From Candidatus Accumulibacter sp. 66-26 (GTDB lineage Bacteria; Pseudomonadota; Gammaproteobacteria; Burkholderiales; Rhodocyclaceae), in assembly GCA_001897745.1 (NCBI GenBank), contig MKUH01000036.1, positions 1 to 57,998 on the forward strand: 57,998 bases of DNA, written 5' to 3'. Shown here piece after piece: positions 28,163 to 37,716 of the stretch. The notes below the pieces were generated by a model. It made no database searches. It saw only the letters and a list, made by a program, of their open reading frames with translations, and was not told the origin of the DNA. Numbering within the stretch: the stretch's first letter is position 1; each line of letters starts with the position of its first letter. The translations under genes were made by a program, and so were the position numbers.

Positions 28163-31100
28163 ATGGCCCGTCCTACCGCGCCTTCCCTGTGGCTGCCCGG
28201 GTTCGACCCGGCGGCCCCGGCCCTGCCCCGCCCTGCAGAGCAGGTTTGCCTTTCCGTTTCTTGCGAGCCCGCCGAGCCTGCCGAGGTCACCCACGTCGAG
28301 AACCTCATCGACGTAGAGCAAGAGCAGTTTGTGGACACCGTCCGCGCCAACTGGCGGGTGGTGGCCACCGCGACCGAGGCCACCCCGCGCATCCTCTGGC
28401 CGCAACTGATCCGCGCCGACCTGGAGCACCTGACCGGCCCGACCGCGAAGTTCGAGGCCAACCTGGCAGCAATCACGCTTCTGCGCCAGATCGAAGCCGA
28501 AGGCCGGCCAGCCAGTACTGATGATCGCCAAGTTCTTCAGCGCTACACCGGCTGGGGCGGCCTTCCCGCCAGCTTCAATCTCGACGCCACCGACAGCGCC
28601 TGGGCCGAACGTGCCCGTCGCTTGCAGGCAATGCTCAGTACCGAGGACTACGAATCGGCGCGCGCCTCCGTCAACAACAGCCACTACACCGAGGTCTCCG
28701 TGATCGAGGCGATATGGCAGGCGGTGGAGCGCTTCGGTTTCACCGGCGGGCGCATCCTGGAGCCTTCCGCCGGCATCGGCTATTTCATCGGTGCCATGCC
28801 GCGGAATCTGGCCGAGCGCAGCAGCATCACCGCCGTCGAGATCGACCGGGTTTCCGGTCGTATCCTCAAGGCGCTCTACGCGCCCGGCGGCGTGGATGTG
28901 CGGATATCCCCTTTCGAGAAAACCCCGCTACCCGATCACTGGTTCGACCTGGTGATCGGCAACGTCCCCTTCGGCAAGTACAAGGTCGCCGACGTGAGCA
29001 ACCGGGCCTATGCCCGTTTCAGCATCCACAACTACTTCTTCGGCCGCGCCCTCGACCTGGTGCGCCCTGGTGGGCTGGTGTGCTTCATCACCAGCAGCCA
29101 CACGATGGATGCCCAGTACGATGCGGTGCGCGAGCACATCGCTGCCCAAGCTCACCTGCTGGGTGCCATCCGGCTCCCCAAGGGAACCTTCGCCGGTATC
29201 GCCTCGACCGAAGTGCAGACCGACATCCTGTTCCTGCGGAAGCGGCAACGGGCCGAGGCGGTCGACGCAGACTGGCTGAAGCTGGGTGTGGTGCCCGACA
29301 GTCTCCGGCACCCCCAGTGCTACGAGCGCTACCTGCCGATCAACGCCTGGTACGCCGAGCACCCGCAGTTCTGCATCGGTCGCATCCGTCGCGAGAGCAA
29401 TGGCTACGAGGAAGTACCGGTTGCCGTGTTCGAGGGCAACCTGGAGGCGGCCCTGGCCGAGCGCATCGCCTTGCTGCCTGCCGATGCTTACCGGCCGGTG
29501 GCGCACAAGGCAGCCCCGCTGCGGGTGGTGGTCCCGGCCGAGGCCGGTGCCCGTCCCGGCAGCTACCGTCTCCACCAGGGGCGGGTGCATCGGGTCGAGG
29601 GCAGCGAGATGGTCGACGTCCATGACCGGCTCAATGCCACGCAACGGGCCCGCATCACCGGCCTGTGTGCCATCCGCGACCACGCCCGGGCCCTGCTCGA
29701 TGCGCAGTTGGCGGATGAAGGCGATGGCCGGCTGGGTCACCTGCGGGTCATGCTCAATGGGACCTACGAGCGCTTTGTGTCGCGCTACGGTTGCCTGTCC
29801 ACGCGCGCCAATGCGCTGGCGTTCCGACGCGACCCGGACTATCCGCTGTTGCTGTCGCTGGAGCATTACGACGAAGAGGCCGACACGGCCCGCAAGGCTG
29901 CGCTGTTCACCCGGCGCACGCTGACCCGGGTCGTCGAACCGAGCACGGCGGGCGAGCCGGCCGAAGCGCTGGCTGCGTCCATCCAGTGGCGCGGCCGGGT
30001 CGATCCGGCCTACATGGCCGAACTGCTTGGGGCACCCGAAGCTGCGGTGCTGGAGGCCCTGGCCGGAGCGGGCCAGGTGTTCCTCGACCCGGCGGACGGG
30101 GAATGGAAAACCGCAGACGACTACCTGTCGGGCAACGTGAAAGCGAAGCTCAAGCAGGCGGTGCTGTCCGGGAGTACCTACCAGCGCAACATCGAGGCGC
30201 TGGAACAGGTGCAACCGGAAGACCTGCTACCGGCGGCCATTGAGCCGCGCCTGGGGGCAGTGTGGATTCCGGCCCTCGACGTCGAGGGGTTCATCCAGCA
30301 GGTCCTGGAACTCAAGGACTGCCAGGTGGGCTACTCGGCCGAAGCCGGCGCCTGGTCGGTGAAGTACGGCGAGTGGGAAGCGCGGCAGAACGTGAAGGTG
30401 ACCCAGGAATTCGGCACCTCGCGCATGAACGCCATTGAGCTGGTGCAGTGCGCGCTCAACGTCCAGGTGCCGACCGTGCGCGACCGCGATCCGCTAACCG
30501 ACAAGTATTTCGTCAATCCCGACGAGACGCTGGCCGCGCGGGAAAAGCTGGGCCTCATCAAGGAGCGGTTCGCCGTCTGGGCCTTCGAAGATACTGAACG
30601 CCGCGAGAAGCTGTGCAGGGTCTACAACGACCTGTTCAACGCCACGCGGCCGCGGCGCTTCGATGGCTCGCACCTGAAGCTGCCGGGGTTCTCCCGCTGC
30701 TTCGTGCTGCATCCGCACCAGTTGGATTCGGTGTGGCGCATCGTGCAGTCCGGCAACACCGGGCTGTTCCACGTAGTCGGTGCCGGCAAGACGGCAGTGT
30801 GCGTCATCGCCAGCATGGAGTTGCGCCGGCTGGGTTTCGTCAACAAGCCCTGTCATGTGGTCCCCAACCACATGCTGGCCCAGTACACGGCGGAATTCGT
30901 CCGACTCTATCCGAACGCGTCGGTGCTGATGGCGAGCAAGGAGGACCTGGAAGGCGACCGCCGGCGCGAGTTGGTGTCGCGCATCGCCACAGGCGATTGG
31001 GACGCGGTGGTCATCACGCACTCGAGCTTCGAGCGCATCAGGATGTCGCCGCGATTCAGCAAGCGATTCATCAAGGAGATCATCCATGAAATAGAGATGG

Positions 31101-33172
31101 CAGTACGCGCCGAGAAGAGCAACGACCGGTCCAACCGGATCATCAAGCAACTCGAGGCGATGAAGAAGAACTGGGCGGTGCGGCTGGAAAAGCTGTCGGC
31201 CGACCAGAAGAAGGACGACCTGCTCAGCTGGGAACTGCTGGGCATCGACGCCCTGTTCGTGGACGAGGCCCACCTGCACAAGAACCTCTACCGGTTCACC
31301 AAGATGACCCGGGTGGCGGGTCTGCCGCTGACGAGTTCGGAACGCGCCTTCGATTTGTTCCTGAAGACGCGCTACACGATGCAACTCCATGGGCATGCGC
31401 AGCGGGGGGTGGTGTTCGCAACAGCGACGCCGGTGGCCAACACCATGGCCGAGATCCACACCATGATGCGCTATCTGCAGCCCAACCGGCTGGCGGAGCT
31501 CGGGCTGCAGCAGTTCGATGCCTGGGCCGCCACCTTCGGCGAAAGCGTCACGGCGCTGGAGATCGCGCCGGACGGCAGCGGCTATCGGATGCACACGCGC
31601 TTCGCGCGGTTCATCAACGTGCCCGAGCTGATGGCGGTGTTCGGCGAAGTGGCCGACATCCGCACGGCGGAGATGCTGGACCTGCCGGTGCCGAAGCTGC
31701 GCGGCGGCAAGCCGCGCATCGTCGCCTGCCCGGCGAGCCCGTCGCTGAAAGCCTTCGTGCAGACGCTGGTCCAGCGGGCGGAAGCCATCCGCAACGGCGA
31801 CGTCAAGCCGAACGAAGACAACATGCTGGCGATCACCACCGACGGCCGCAAGGCCGCGCTGGATTTCCGGCTGGTGGCGCCGCTGGCGCGTTTCGACGAA
31901 AACGGCAAGGTGACCGCGTGCGTGCGGGAGGTCCATGCCATCTGGCAACGCACGGCGGACTTTCGCGGCGCCCAGTTGGTGTTCTGTGACTTGTCGTCCC
32001 CCAAGGGCGGCAAGAGCTTCAGCGTCTATGACGACCTGCGGGACCGGTTGATCGGTGCGGGCATCCCCGAGAAGGAGATCGCCTTCGTCCATGATTCCGA
32101 GACCGATGTCCAGAAGGCGACGCTGTTCAAGGCGGTGCGCGAGGGTCGGGTCCGGGTGCTGCTGGGCTCCACCGCCAAGATGGGGGTGGGGACCAATGTG
32201 CAGACGCGGCTCACGGCCCTGCATCATCTCGATGCGCCCTGGCGTCCGTGTGACGTCGAGCAGCGCGAGGGGCGTATCCTGCGCCAGGGCAATGAGTGTG
32301 AGGAAGTGGAAGTCTTCCGGTATGTCACGGAAGGCAGTTTTGATAGTTACATGTGGCAAACGCTGGAGACCAAGGCGCGCTTCATCGCCCAGGTGATGAA
32401 GGGCGACCAGGGCATCCGCTCGCTGGAGGATGTCGAACTGGCAGCACTGTCCTATGCCGAGGTGAAAGCCTTGGCGTCGGGCAATCCGCTGGTGATCGAG
32501 AAAGCCGGCGTGGATGCGGAGGTTGCCAAGCTCTCGACGCTATTCTCGGTGTGGCGCAACCAGCGCTATGCCAACGAAAGCGAAGTGGGCCGGCTGCCGA
32601 TGATGATCGAGGCGCTGGAGAAGAGGGTCGCGCTGTACGCGCAGGATGCGGCCCGGATCGAGCCGCAGACCCTGCAGGGCATCGCCATGGAACTGGCGGG
32701 GCGCAAGATCGTTGGTCCCGATGCGGTGGGCGAAGCGCTGCGCGGGTTGGTGAGGACGGCCAAGGAAGAGGTGCGCACGGCCAGCCGGATGATCGAACGG
32801 ATCGTCGGCTGGTTTGGCGGCTTCGACCTGGGCATCCTCGCGGCCCGCGGCGACGAGACGCCGAACCTGTATTTGGCGGGGCACTGCCTGTACAACGCCG
32901 AGCCCTATCAAACAGGACCGGCCCTGGTGGCCGCCTTGCTGGGTGCGTTGGAATCGGTGGGCAAGCAGCACGCTGACGCCGAGATCCAGTTGGAAACCCG
33001 CCGCAAGCGGCTGGAAGACCTCCGGCTGGAACTGGCCCGGTCCTTCGAGCATGAAGGCCGGCTCACCGACCTGCTGGTCCGGCAACGCGAGTTGCTCAAG
33101 CAACTCGACCTGGACAAGGACGAAGCCGGTAGCGCGAAGGTCGACGCCGACGAGGTACGACAGGCCGCTTGA
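28163..33172 (+). CDS. DarB-like DNA methylase-helicase fusion
   Basis: A 1,669-residue protein. The N-terminal third is an N6-adenine-methylase-like domain, with SAM motif ILEPSAGIGYFIG (198-210), acidic VEIDR, and a motif IV variant NVPF (267-270) where NPPY/F is usual. The second half is an SNF2-type helicase: Walker A VVGAGKT near 870, VDEAH near 1033, and motifs V-VI in GSTAKMGVGTNV and EQREGRILRQGNE near 1335-1370. Phage P1 DarB, which is packaged with DNA to block type I restriction, has this architecture. In an integrative element an antirestriction role on entry is likely. A strong terminator follows. The ATG at 28163 is favoured by GGAG and by the leader. Confidence 0.78.
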   Translation: MARPTAPSLWLPGFDPAAPALPRPAEQVCLSVSCEPAEPAEVTHVENLIDVEQEQFVDTVRANWRVVATATEATPRILWPQLIRADLEHLTGPTAKFEANLAAITLLRQIEAEGRPASTDDRQVLQRYTGWGGLPASFNLDATDSAWAERARRLQAMLSTEDYESARASVNNSHYTEVSVIEAIWQAVERFGFTGGRILEPSAGIGYFIGAMPRNLAERSSITAVEIDRVSGRILKALYAPGGVDVRISPFEKTPLPDHWFDLVIGNVPFGKYKVADVSNRAYARFSIHNYFFGRALDLVRPGGLVCFITSSHTMDAQYDAVREHIAAQAHLLGAIRLPKGTFAGIASTEVQTDILFLRKRQRAEAVDADWLKLGVVPDSLRHPQCYERYLPINAWYAEHPQFCIGRIRRESNGYEEVPVAVFEGNLEAALAERIALLPADAYRPVAHKAAPLRVVVPAEAGARPGSYRLHQGRVHRVEGSEMVDVHDRLNATQRARITGLCAIRDHARALLDAQLADEGDGRLGHLRVMLNGTYERFVSRYGCLSTRANALAFRRDPDYPLLLSLEHYDEEADTARKAALFTRRTLTRVVEPSTAGEPAEALAASIQWRGRVDPAYMAELLGAPEAAVLEALAGAGQVFLDPADGEWKTADDYLSGNVKAKLKQAVLSGSTYQRNIEALEQVQPEDLLPAAIEPRLGAVWIPALDVEGFIQQVLELKDCQVGYSAEAGAWSVKYGEWEARQNVKVTQEFGTSRMNAIELVQCALNVQVPTVRDRDPLTDKYFVNPDETLAAREKLGLIKERFAVWAFEDTERREKLCRVYNDLFNATRPRRFDGSHLKLPGFSRCFVLHPHQLDSVWRIVQSGNTGLFHVVGAGKTAVCVIASMELRRLGFVNKPCHVVPNHMLAQYTAEFVRLYPNASVLMASKEDLEGDRRRELVSRIATGDWDAVVITHSSFERIRMSPRFSKRFIKEIIHEIEMAVRAEKSNDRSNRIIKQLEAMKKNWAVRLEKLSADQKKDDLLSWELLGIDALFVDEAHLHKNLYRFTKMTRVAGLPLTSSERAFDLFLKTRYTMQLHGHAQRGVVFATATPVANTMAEIHTMMRYLQPNRLAELGLQQFDAWAATFGESVTALEIAPDGSGYRMHTRFARFINVPELMAVFGEVADIRTAEMLDLPVPKLRGGKPRIVACPASPSLKAFVQTLVQRAEAIRNGDVKPNEDNMLAITTDGRKAALDFRLVAPLARFDENGKVTACVREVHAIWQRTADFRGAQLVFCDLSSPKGGKSFSVYDDLRDRLIGAGIPEKEIAFVHDSETDVQKATLFKAVREGRVRVLLGSTAKMGVGTNVQTRLTALHHLDAPWRPCDVEQREGRILRQGNECEEVEVFRYVTEGSFDSYMWQTLETKARFIAQVMKGDQGIRSLEDVELAALSYAEVKALASGNPLVIEKAGVDAEVAKLSTLFSVWRNQRYANESEVGRLPMMIEALEKRVALYAQDAARIEPQTLQGIAMELAGRKIVGPDAVGEALRGLVRTAKEEVRTASRMIERIVGWFGGFDLGILAARGDETPNLYLAGHCLYNAEPYQTGPALVAALLGALESVGKQHADAEIQLETRRKRLEDLRLELARSFEHEGRLTDLLVRQRELLKQLDLDKDEAGSAKVDADEVRQAA

Positions 33173-33181
33173 GTTGATTTC

Positions 33182-33216
33182 ACCCCCATGGCCGAAAGGC
33201 TGTGGGGGTTTTGTTT
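33182..33216 (+). terminator. Intrinsic terminator after the DarB-like gene
   Basis: ACCCCCA (33182-33188) pairs with TGGGGGT (33203-33209), with an inner GCC-GAAA-GGC tetraloop stem, and is followed by TTTTGTTT. It lies 10 bases after the stop codon and separates the DarB-like transcript from the CoiA-like cargo gene. Confidence 0.85.
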
Positions 33217-33302
33217 GGTGCAGACGGGGAAGTATCCGGAGCGCATACCTCTGTGGGAATATGGGATATTGGCCACCGCCACAAATGTAGCAGGAGAATC
33301 TG

Positions 33303-35282
33303 GTGACTACTTGGCAAATTGACAGGGTCGACGCCTCGCCTGAACAGGCGCGGCCCGACGCTTCCGAGGTACCGCTGAAGTGGGCACACGATGCCCGGAC
33401 TGGCGAGCCGCGCTATATCCACGACGACGAGGTCGTCGAACACAAATGCACGTGCATCTGCCCTGCCTGCCAGTTGAACTTGACGCCGGTCATGCCGGGG
33501 CAACCACTTCGCGTCCGACCCACGGCGCATTTTCGTCACCTGCCAGGGGCACAGAAGGATGCCTGCGCCATTGTCGCCGCGCGCTTGGCTGCGACCCATC
33601 TTCTCCAGGAACAGGGATTCATCGATCTTCCACGACGCACCATGTCGCGAACTGCAACGGGATTCAGCGGCCAGGGTTATGAAGTCTGGGTCGAAGCACC
33701 GGCTGAACGGAGAATGATCAAGGACGCGCGGCTGCAAGACCACGCAACGGCAGAACTTACATTGGACGACGGCCGTACCCTGCTCGTCGACCTCACCGGC
33801 AGACGGGGTACCGCCGACGGAACCGGCGGACAGGCGATGGTCACAATTTCACTTTCGGCCCCGGATCTTGCCATGCTCAGTCCCGAGGAAATCCGCGCCC
33901 GCTTGCGAATCCTGCCCGATATCCGTTGGTGTTCCCATTGGAACGATCGGACGCTGGCTGCCCAGGGCGATGCAGAGGCAGTTCGGGCAGCCCACGACGC
34001 TCTGGATGAATGGGACGCCACCGACGAAGCTGATTTCCGTTCCAGCCTGACATCCGATCTCGATGAGGCGACTGTCCAGGGGTTGAGACGTGAAACCTTG
34101 TTGCATCGGGAGGTCAAGGCAATTCTTGAGCGTGCGCACCGGATCGCGACGCCCGGTCTCGAAGTATCCGTCAGGCGGGAGCCTCCCGACGAGTTCAGCG
34201 GCGAATGGGAGACCGACACGCTTCGCATGACCTGGTTTGCCCCCCCGAAAAAGCTTGGACTCACCGATGTGCAACTCGAGCAGCGTCTGGGCCGAATCGT
34301 CCCCGACGTCATCGCCAACCTGGACGGCAGCAAGATCTTCACGACAGGCATCACTGGCACCTGGGTGAACGACGATTTCGAGGAAGAGATCGAGGACACG
34401 TTCAACTTGCCCTGGCCGTCCACCTTGCTCGTGGAGGTCACGGTCACCCACGGCATCGACGAAGAGAAGTTGCAGCGTGTACGCCGACTCAACATTGCCA
34501 CGCTGGAAATCGACTTGAGCAAACTCGGCGGGCGCCTGACCCGGGACGCCTTGAGCGATCTCGTGGTCCACCAGATGCTCGGTAAACGCTGGGTACATCA
34601 CCCGATCTTTTCGATCAAGGAGCAGCGACTCAACGCGGTGCTCAATGAGCATCCCGTGTCACTCCGGTACAAGGAACGCCTGTTTGAATTGATGCGTCCT
34701 CATTGGCTCGCCCGACCCGTATCCGACTGGACGGCCAACTACTTGGATGCAGTGACCGCATTCCACGACGCGAACGTGCGGATCAGGAGAGCCCAGCGGC
34801 GACATCAAGGCGACGGTCCAGAACCGACGCTCCTCGGCACCCATAGCGACGAATGGACGCAGATCATGGAAGCCGCATCGGCTTTGTCGGCCCATGCCTT
34901 GCAAGGAGCCGACGATCCAGCCCTGCTCGACGAGTCCGGCCTGATTTCTCGCCTACTGTCGATCCAGCAGAACAAAGGAGTCGGATACGACGTAAGCAGC
35001 GGCTACCAGGTGCTCAACGCCATCATGCAAAGCGGGAAACACAATAAGCGCTGGGACTCGCTATACGCCGTTGCGGTGAAGGCCTATGAGTTCGAAACAC
35101 ACTTCACCGAAGAGCAAACCCGCAAATACAAGGCATGGCGACACGCGCTCATCGATCGAATCGATGCCGACGACGAAGCCTACCTGCGCCCGGCCACTTT
35201 CGATGCGCTGCTCAGCGCCCTCTTCCCCGAAATGGCCGAGGGTATCGGCAAGGGATACGGCCGCGTCAAGGAACAGAAATAG
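33303..35282 (+). CDS. CoiA-like zinc-finger/nuclease protein, cargo gene
   Basis: A 659-residue protein starting at GTG, with AGGAG seven bases ahead. Residues about 45-90 show the CoiA-type metal region: HKCTCICPACQLNL, RPTAHFRHLPG and a final DAC. A nuclease-like core follows at about 333-390: PDVIANLDG, then LLVEVTVTHGIDEEK, where VEVTVTH takes the place of the catalytic E-x-K with Thr instead of Lys. An earlier segment (about 150-170, AELTLDDGRTLLVDLTGR) looks like a second, weaker copy. The last 200 residues are helical with no known match. It stands alone between a terminator and an IS element, which suggests acquired cargo, perhaps for defence. Function unproven. Confidence 0.5.
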   Translation: MTTWQIDRVDASPEQARPDASEVPLKWAHDARTGEPRYIHDDEVVEHKCTCICPACQLNLTPVMPGQPLRVRPTAHFRHLPGAQKDACAIVAARLAATHLLQEQGFIDLPRRTMSRTATGFSGQGYEVWVEAPAERRMIKDARLQDHATAELTLDDGRTLLVDLTGRRGTADGTGGQAMVTISLSAPDLAMLSPEEIRARLRILPDIRWCSHWNDRTLAAQGDAEAVRAAHDALDEWDATDEADFRSSLTSDLDEATVQGLRRETLLHREVKAILERAHRIATPGLEVSVRREPPDEFSGEWETDTLRMTWFAPPKKLGLTDVQLEQRLGRIVPDVIANLDGSKIFTTGITGTWVNDDFEEEIEDTFNLPWPSTLLVEVTVTHGIDEEKLQRVRRLNIATLEIDLSKLGGRLTRDALSDLVVHQMLGKRWVHHPIFSIKEQRLNAVLNEHPVSLRYKERLFELMRPHWLARPVSDWTANYLDAVTAFHDANVRIRRAQRRHQGDGPEPTLLGTHSDEWTQIMEAASALSAHALQGADDPALLDESGLISRLLSIQQNKGVGYDVSSGYQVLNAIMQSGKHNKRWDSLYAVAVKAYEFETHFTEEQTRKYKAWRHALIDRIDADDEAYLRPATFDALLSALFPEMAEGIGKGYGRVKEQK

Positions 35283-35294
35283 AAGGCAAGCTAG

Positions 35295-36847
35295 GAGTCT
35301 GCGCGGCAGAAGCCAAGAGTCGGCGAGGTAAGCGCTCAGGGGGTGTCGGGGCAGGTAGAGTGTGGGCATGACGAGCTATCTGCCCTATTGCCCGCAGCAG
35401 CAGATGCTGCTGCCCCAGGCGCTGCAGGAGTGGCTGCCCGAAGGGCACCTGGCGTACTTCATCAGCGACGCGGTCGATGGGCTGGATCTGAGCGCGTTTC
35501 ACGCCCGGTATGGCGGGGGCGGGCCGCGCAACCAGCCGTTTCATCCGGCCATGATGGTCAAGGTGCTGCTGTATGCCTACGCCACGGGTGTGTTCAGCTC
35601 GCGCAAGATCGCACGCAAGTTGCACGAGGACATCGCCTTTCGGGTGCTCGCGGCAGGCAACTTCCCGGCTCACCGCACGCTCAGTGACTTTCGCGCTTTG
35701 CACCTGAAGGAGTTGAGCGAGCTGTTCGTGCAGGTGGTGCGACTGGCGCGGGAGATGGGGCTGGTGAAGCTGGGCACGGTGGCCATCGACGGCACCAAGG
35801 TCACGGCCAACGCCAGTCGCCACAAGGCGATGAGTTACGGTCACATGGTGAAGGCCGAAGCCGAGTTGAAGCGGCAGATCGAGGGGCTGCTCAATCGGGC
35901 GAAGGCGAGCGACGAGGCGGAGCAGCACGAAGCGGAACTGGACATCCCGGCCGAGATCGCCCGGCGCGAGGCACGGCTGGCGGCGATCGCCCAAGCGCGT
36001 GCCCGGCTCGAGCAACGCCAGCGCGAGGCCGATCAGGCGCGCGGGCGCAGCGACGACGACGACCGTCGCCCGCGGGGTGGCGACGGCAAGCCCAAGGGCG
36101 GGCGCTACAAGCGCGAGTTCGGGGTGCCCGAGGACAAGGCGCAGGAGAACTTCACCGATCCGGACAGCCGCATCATGAAGCGCGCCGGCGGCGGGTTCGA
36201 CCCGAGCTACAACGCGCAAACGGCGGTTGATGAGGCTGCACACATCATCGTGGCGGCCGAACTGAGCAATAACGCCAGCGACGCCGGGCAACTGCCGGGG
36301 GTGCTGCAGGCCGTGCACGAGAACTTGGGGCAGCAACCGCGCCAGGCGCTGGCAGACACCGGCTACCGCTCGGAGCAGACCTTCAGCGATCTGGACGGAT
36401 GCGGCACCGAACTGGTGGTGGCGCTGGGCCGTGAGGGAAAGCGCCAGCTCAGTTTCGACCGGCAACGCAATCCGCACACGGCGCAAATGGCCGACAAGCT
36501 CGACAGCGAGGCGGGCAAGGCGGCCTACCGACGACGAAAATGGATCGCCGAGCCGCCCAACGGCTGGATCAAGAACGTGCTGGGATTCCGGCAGTTCAGC
36601 ATGAGGGGTCTGGAGCGCGTCAAAGCGGAGTGGAAGCTCGTCTGTATGGCGCTGAACTTGCGCAGAATGTGCTCCCTGAGCGCGGCATGAAGGACGAACG
36701 GCCGGGAAACTGGCCCTTGCACCACGAAAACACAGCCATCGCCCCCTCGCCAAGCAGTGCAAGGGGGGCCGGAACTCCCGCGCCCGACGCTCCGTTCGCT
36801 GATCGGGACCCAGTACCCCCTTCTATAGCGTTCTGCCGCGCAGACTC
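35295..36847 (+). mobile_element. IS1182-family insertion sequence with CTAG target duplication
   Basis: A 1,553-base element. Its ends are perfect inverted repeats (GAGTCTGCGCGGCAGAA at 35295; complement ending 36847). The four bases CTAG flank it on both sides (35291-35294 and 36848-36851), as IS1182 elements produce. Removing the element and one CTAG rebuilds the palindrome CAAGCTAGCTTG just after the stop codon of the CoiA-like gene. Confidence 0.85.
35368..36690 (+). CDS. IS1182-family transposase
   Basis: A 440-residue transposase. It opens with LLPQALQEWLPEGHLAYFI and FHPAMMVKVLLYAYATG, the N-terminal hallmark of IS1182. The first catalytic Asp is in VAIDGTKV near 150. A charged, Arg/Glu-rich insertion spans about 180-250, and the later DDE parts include YNAQTAVDEAAHIIVAAELSN and DTGYRS. 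EWKLVCMALNLRRM closes the protein. Full length with no frameshift. The ATG at 35368 is preferred to the GTG six bases earlier. Confidence 0.93.
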   Translation: MTSYLPYCPQQQMLLPQALQEWLPEGHLAYFISDAVDGLDLSAFHARYGGGGPRNQPFHPAMMVKVLLYAYATGVFSSRKIARKLHEDIAFRVLAAGNFPAHRTLSDFRALHLKELSELFVQVVRLAREMGLVKLGTVAIDGTKVTANASRHKAMSYGHMVKAEAELKRQIEGLLNRAKASDEAEQHEAELDIPAEIARREARLAAIAQARARLEQRQREADQARGRSDDDDRRPRGGDGKPKGGRYKREFGVPEDKAQENFTDPDSRIMKRAGGGFDPSYNAQTAVDEAAHIIVAAELSNNASDAGQLPGVLQAVHENLGQQPRQALADTGYRSEQTFSDLDGCGTELVVALGREGKRQLSFDRQRNPHTAQMADKLDSEAGKAAYRRRKWIAEPPNGWIKNVLGFRQFSMRGLERVKAEWKLVCMALNLRRMCSLSAA

Positions 36848-36985
36848 CTAGCTTGGTAATACCTGCAATGCATCCGAAGTCCCGGTGCTTGCGGGTGGCA
36901 ACCCATGTCGCGGGTTTGAGCCCGAGTTGATCGCGGCGCGATACTACAAAGGCTTTCTGTGGACATCGTGTCTGCACAGCCTTCA

Positions 36986-37315
36986 TCGGCGACCCCGGTC
37001 GCCCTGAAGTCCAGCCCAACTGGCGTCGCAGTCGTTACCTGCCTCAAGGATACCCGGCGTCGATCGGGTCCGGCCATGTCCATGGCCGTGTGTCATGTTC
37101 AGCCACCCGGCTGAATGCTGCGTCCTGCCGCGCGACCTTCAGGTCGATCGGCATCGAGCGAAGGCCCGTTCGCAAGAACCGTGGGCCTTCATCCTGCACG
37201 TGCCGCCTGGCACGTCGCCGAGCCGCTCTGCCGTCCACGGCTAAGCATCCCGAACGGGGAACCCCAAGTTCCTCGCCAGGGATGGGTGTTCCTTTCATTC
37301 CTGAAGGAGAACACC
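36986..37315 (+). ncRNA. Structured 5' leader (radC-motif type) before small ICE genes
   Basis: The leader opens with the perfect hairpin GGCGACC-CC-GGTCGCC, then GAAGTCC and the block GTCGCAGTCGTTACCTGCC (37025-37043). After a variable stretch come the outer stem CATCCC (37246-37251)/GGGATG (37279-37284) and the inner stem GGAAC (37258-37262)/GTTCC (37268-37272). The final hairpin GTGTTC (37286-37291)/GAACAC (37109 in local count, that is 37309-37314) covers the ribosome site AAGGAG, one base before the ATG region. Stem sequences differ from the other copies while pairing is kept. Confidence 0.6.
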
Positions 37316-37489
37316 ATGTTCGCAATCCCTGCGACGAGAGAGTCGCGCCCGGTCGCGGTATTGCTGGGTGGTTCCGGGTTCGCCCGGCCGTCCATGCGCC
37401 TACCGACTGTGCCGGCGTTGTTGAAGCCACTGCCCACCGTCTTCGGACGGCCCGGCAGCGCTTCCGAGTTCCATGCGACTGGAGGCTGA
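37316..37489 (+). CDS. Small hypothetical protein downstream of structured leader
   Basis: A 57-codon frame whose ATG lies at the ideal distance from AAGGAG at the end of the leader. The product, rich in Ala, Pro, Gly and Ser, has no recognised family or membrane segment. It ends two bases before the next ATG, so the two are probably translationally coupled. It could be a short leader peptide for the following gene or a small ICE protein; the leader argues that it is expressed. Confidence 0.45.
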   Translation: MFAIPATRESRPVAVLLGGSGFARPSMRLPTVPALLKPLPTVFGRPGSASEFHATGG

Positions 37490-37491
37490 TC

Positions 37492-37716
37492 ATGCCGATC
37501 AGCCTCTACCGCCGGCGCATTGCCGCCACTGTGATCCAACTGGCCAAGGACGATCCGTCTCTGGTCAAGGAGGTGATCGCCCGCTTGCGAGAGTCGGGCG
37601 AGATCGAAGCCGACGATTTGGTTTACCTGGACCGGATCGCCGACCGCTGGATGAGGATTGCTGAGGACAACGGCAGGCACGCCGCATCAACGTATCCGCG
37701 TCAAGCGCGCGGGTAG
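37492..37716 (+). CDS. Small hypothetical ICE protein
   Basis: A 74-residue protein beginning MPISLYRRRIAATVIQLAKD, mostly helical (residues 5-60), with an acidic middle (GEIEADDLVYLDRIADRW). GGAGG precedes the ATG and it follows the leader-controlled frame by two bases. No known family is recognised. Its last 30 bases overlap the end of the opposite-strand gene at 37687. Confidence 0.5.
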   Translation: MPISLYRRRIAATVIQLAKDDPSLVKEVIARLRESGEIEADDLVYLDRIADRWMRIAEDNGRHAASTYPRQARG

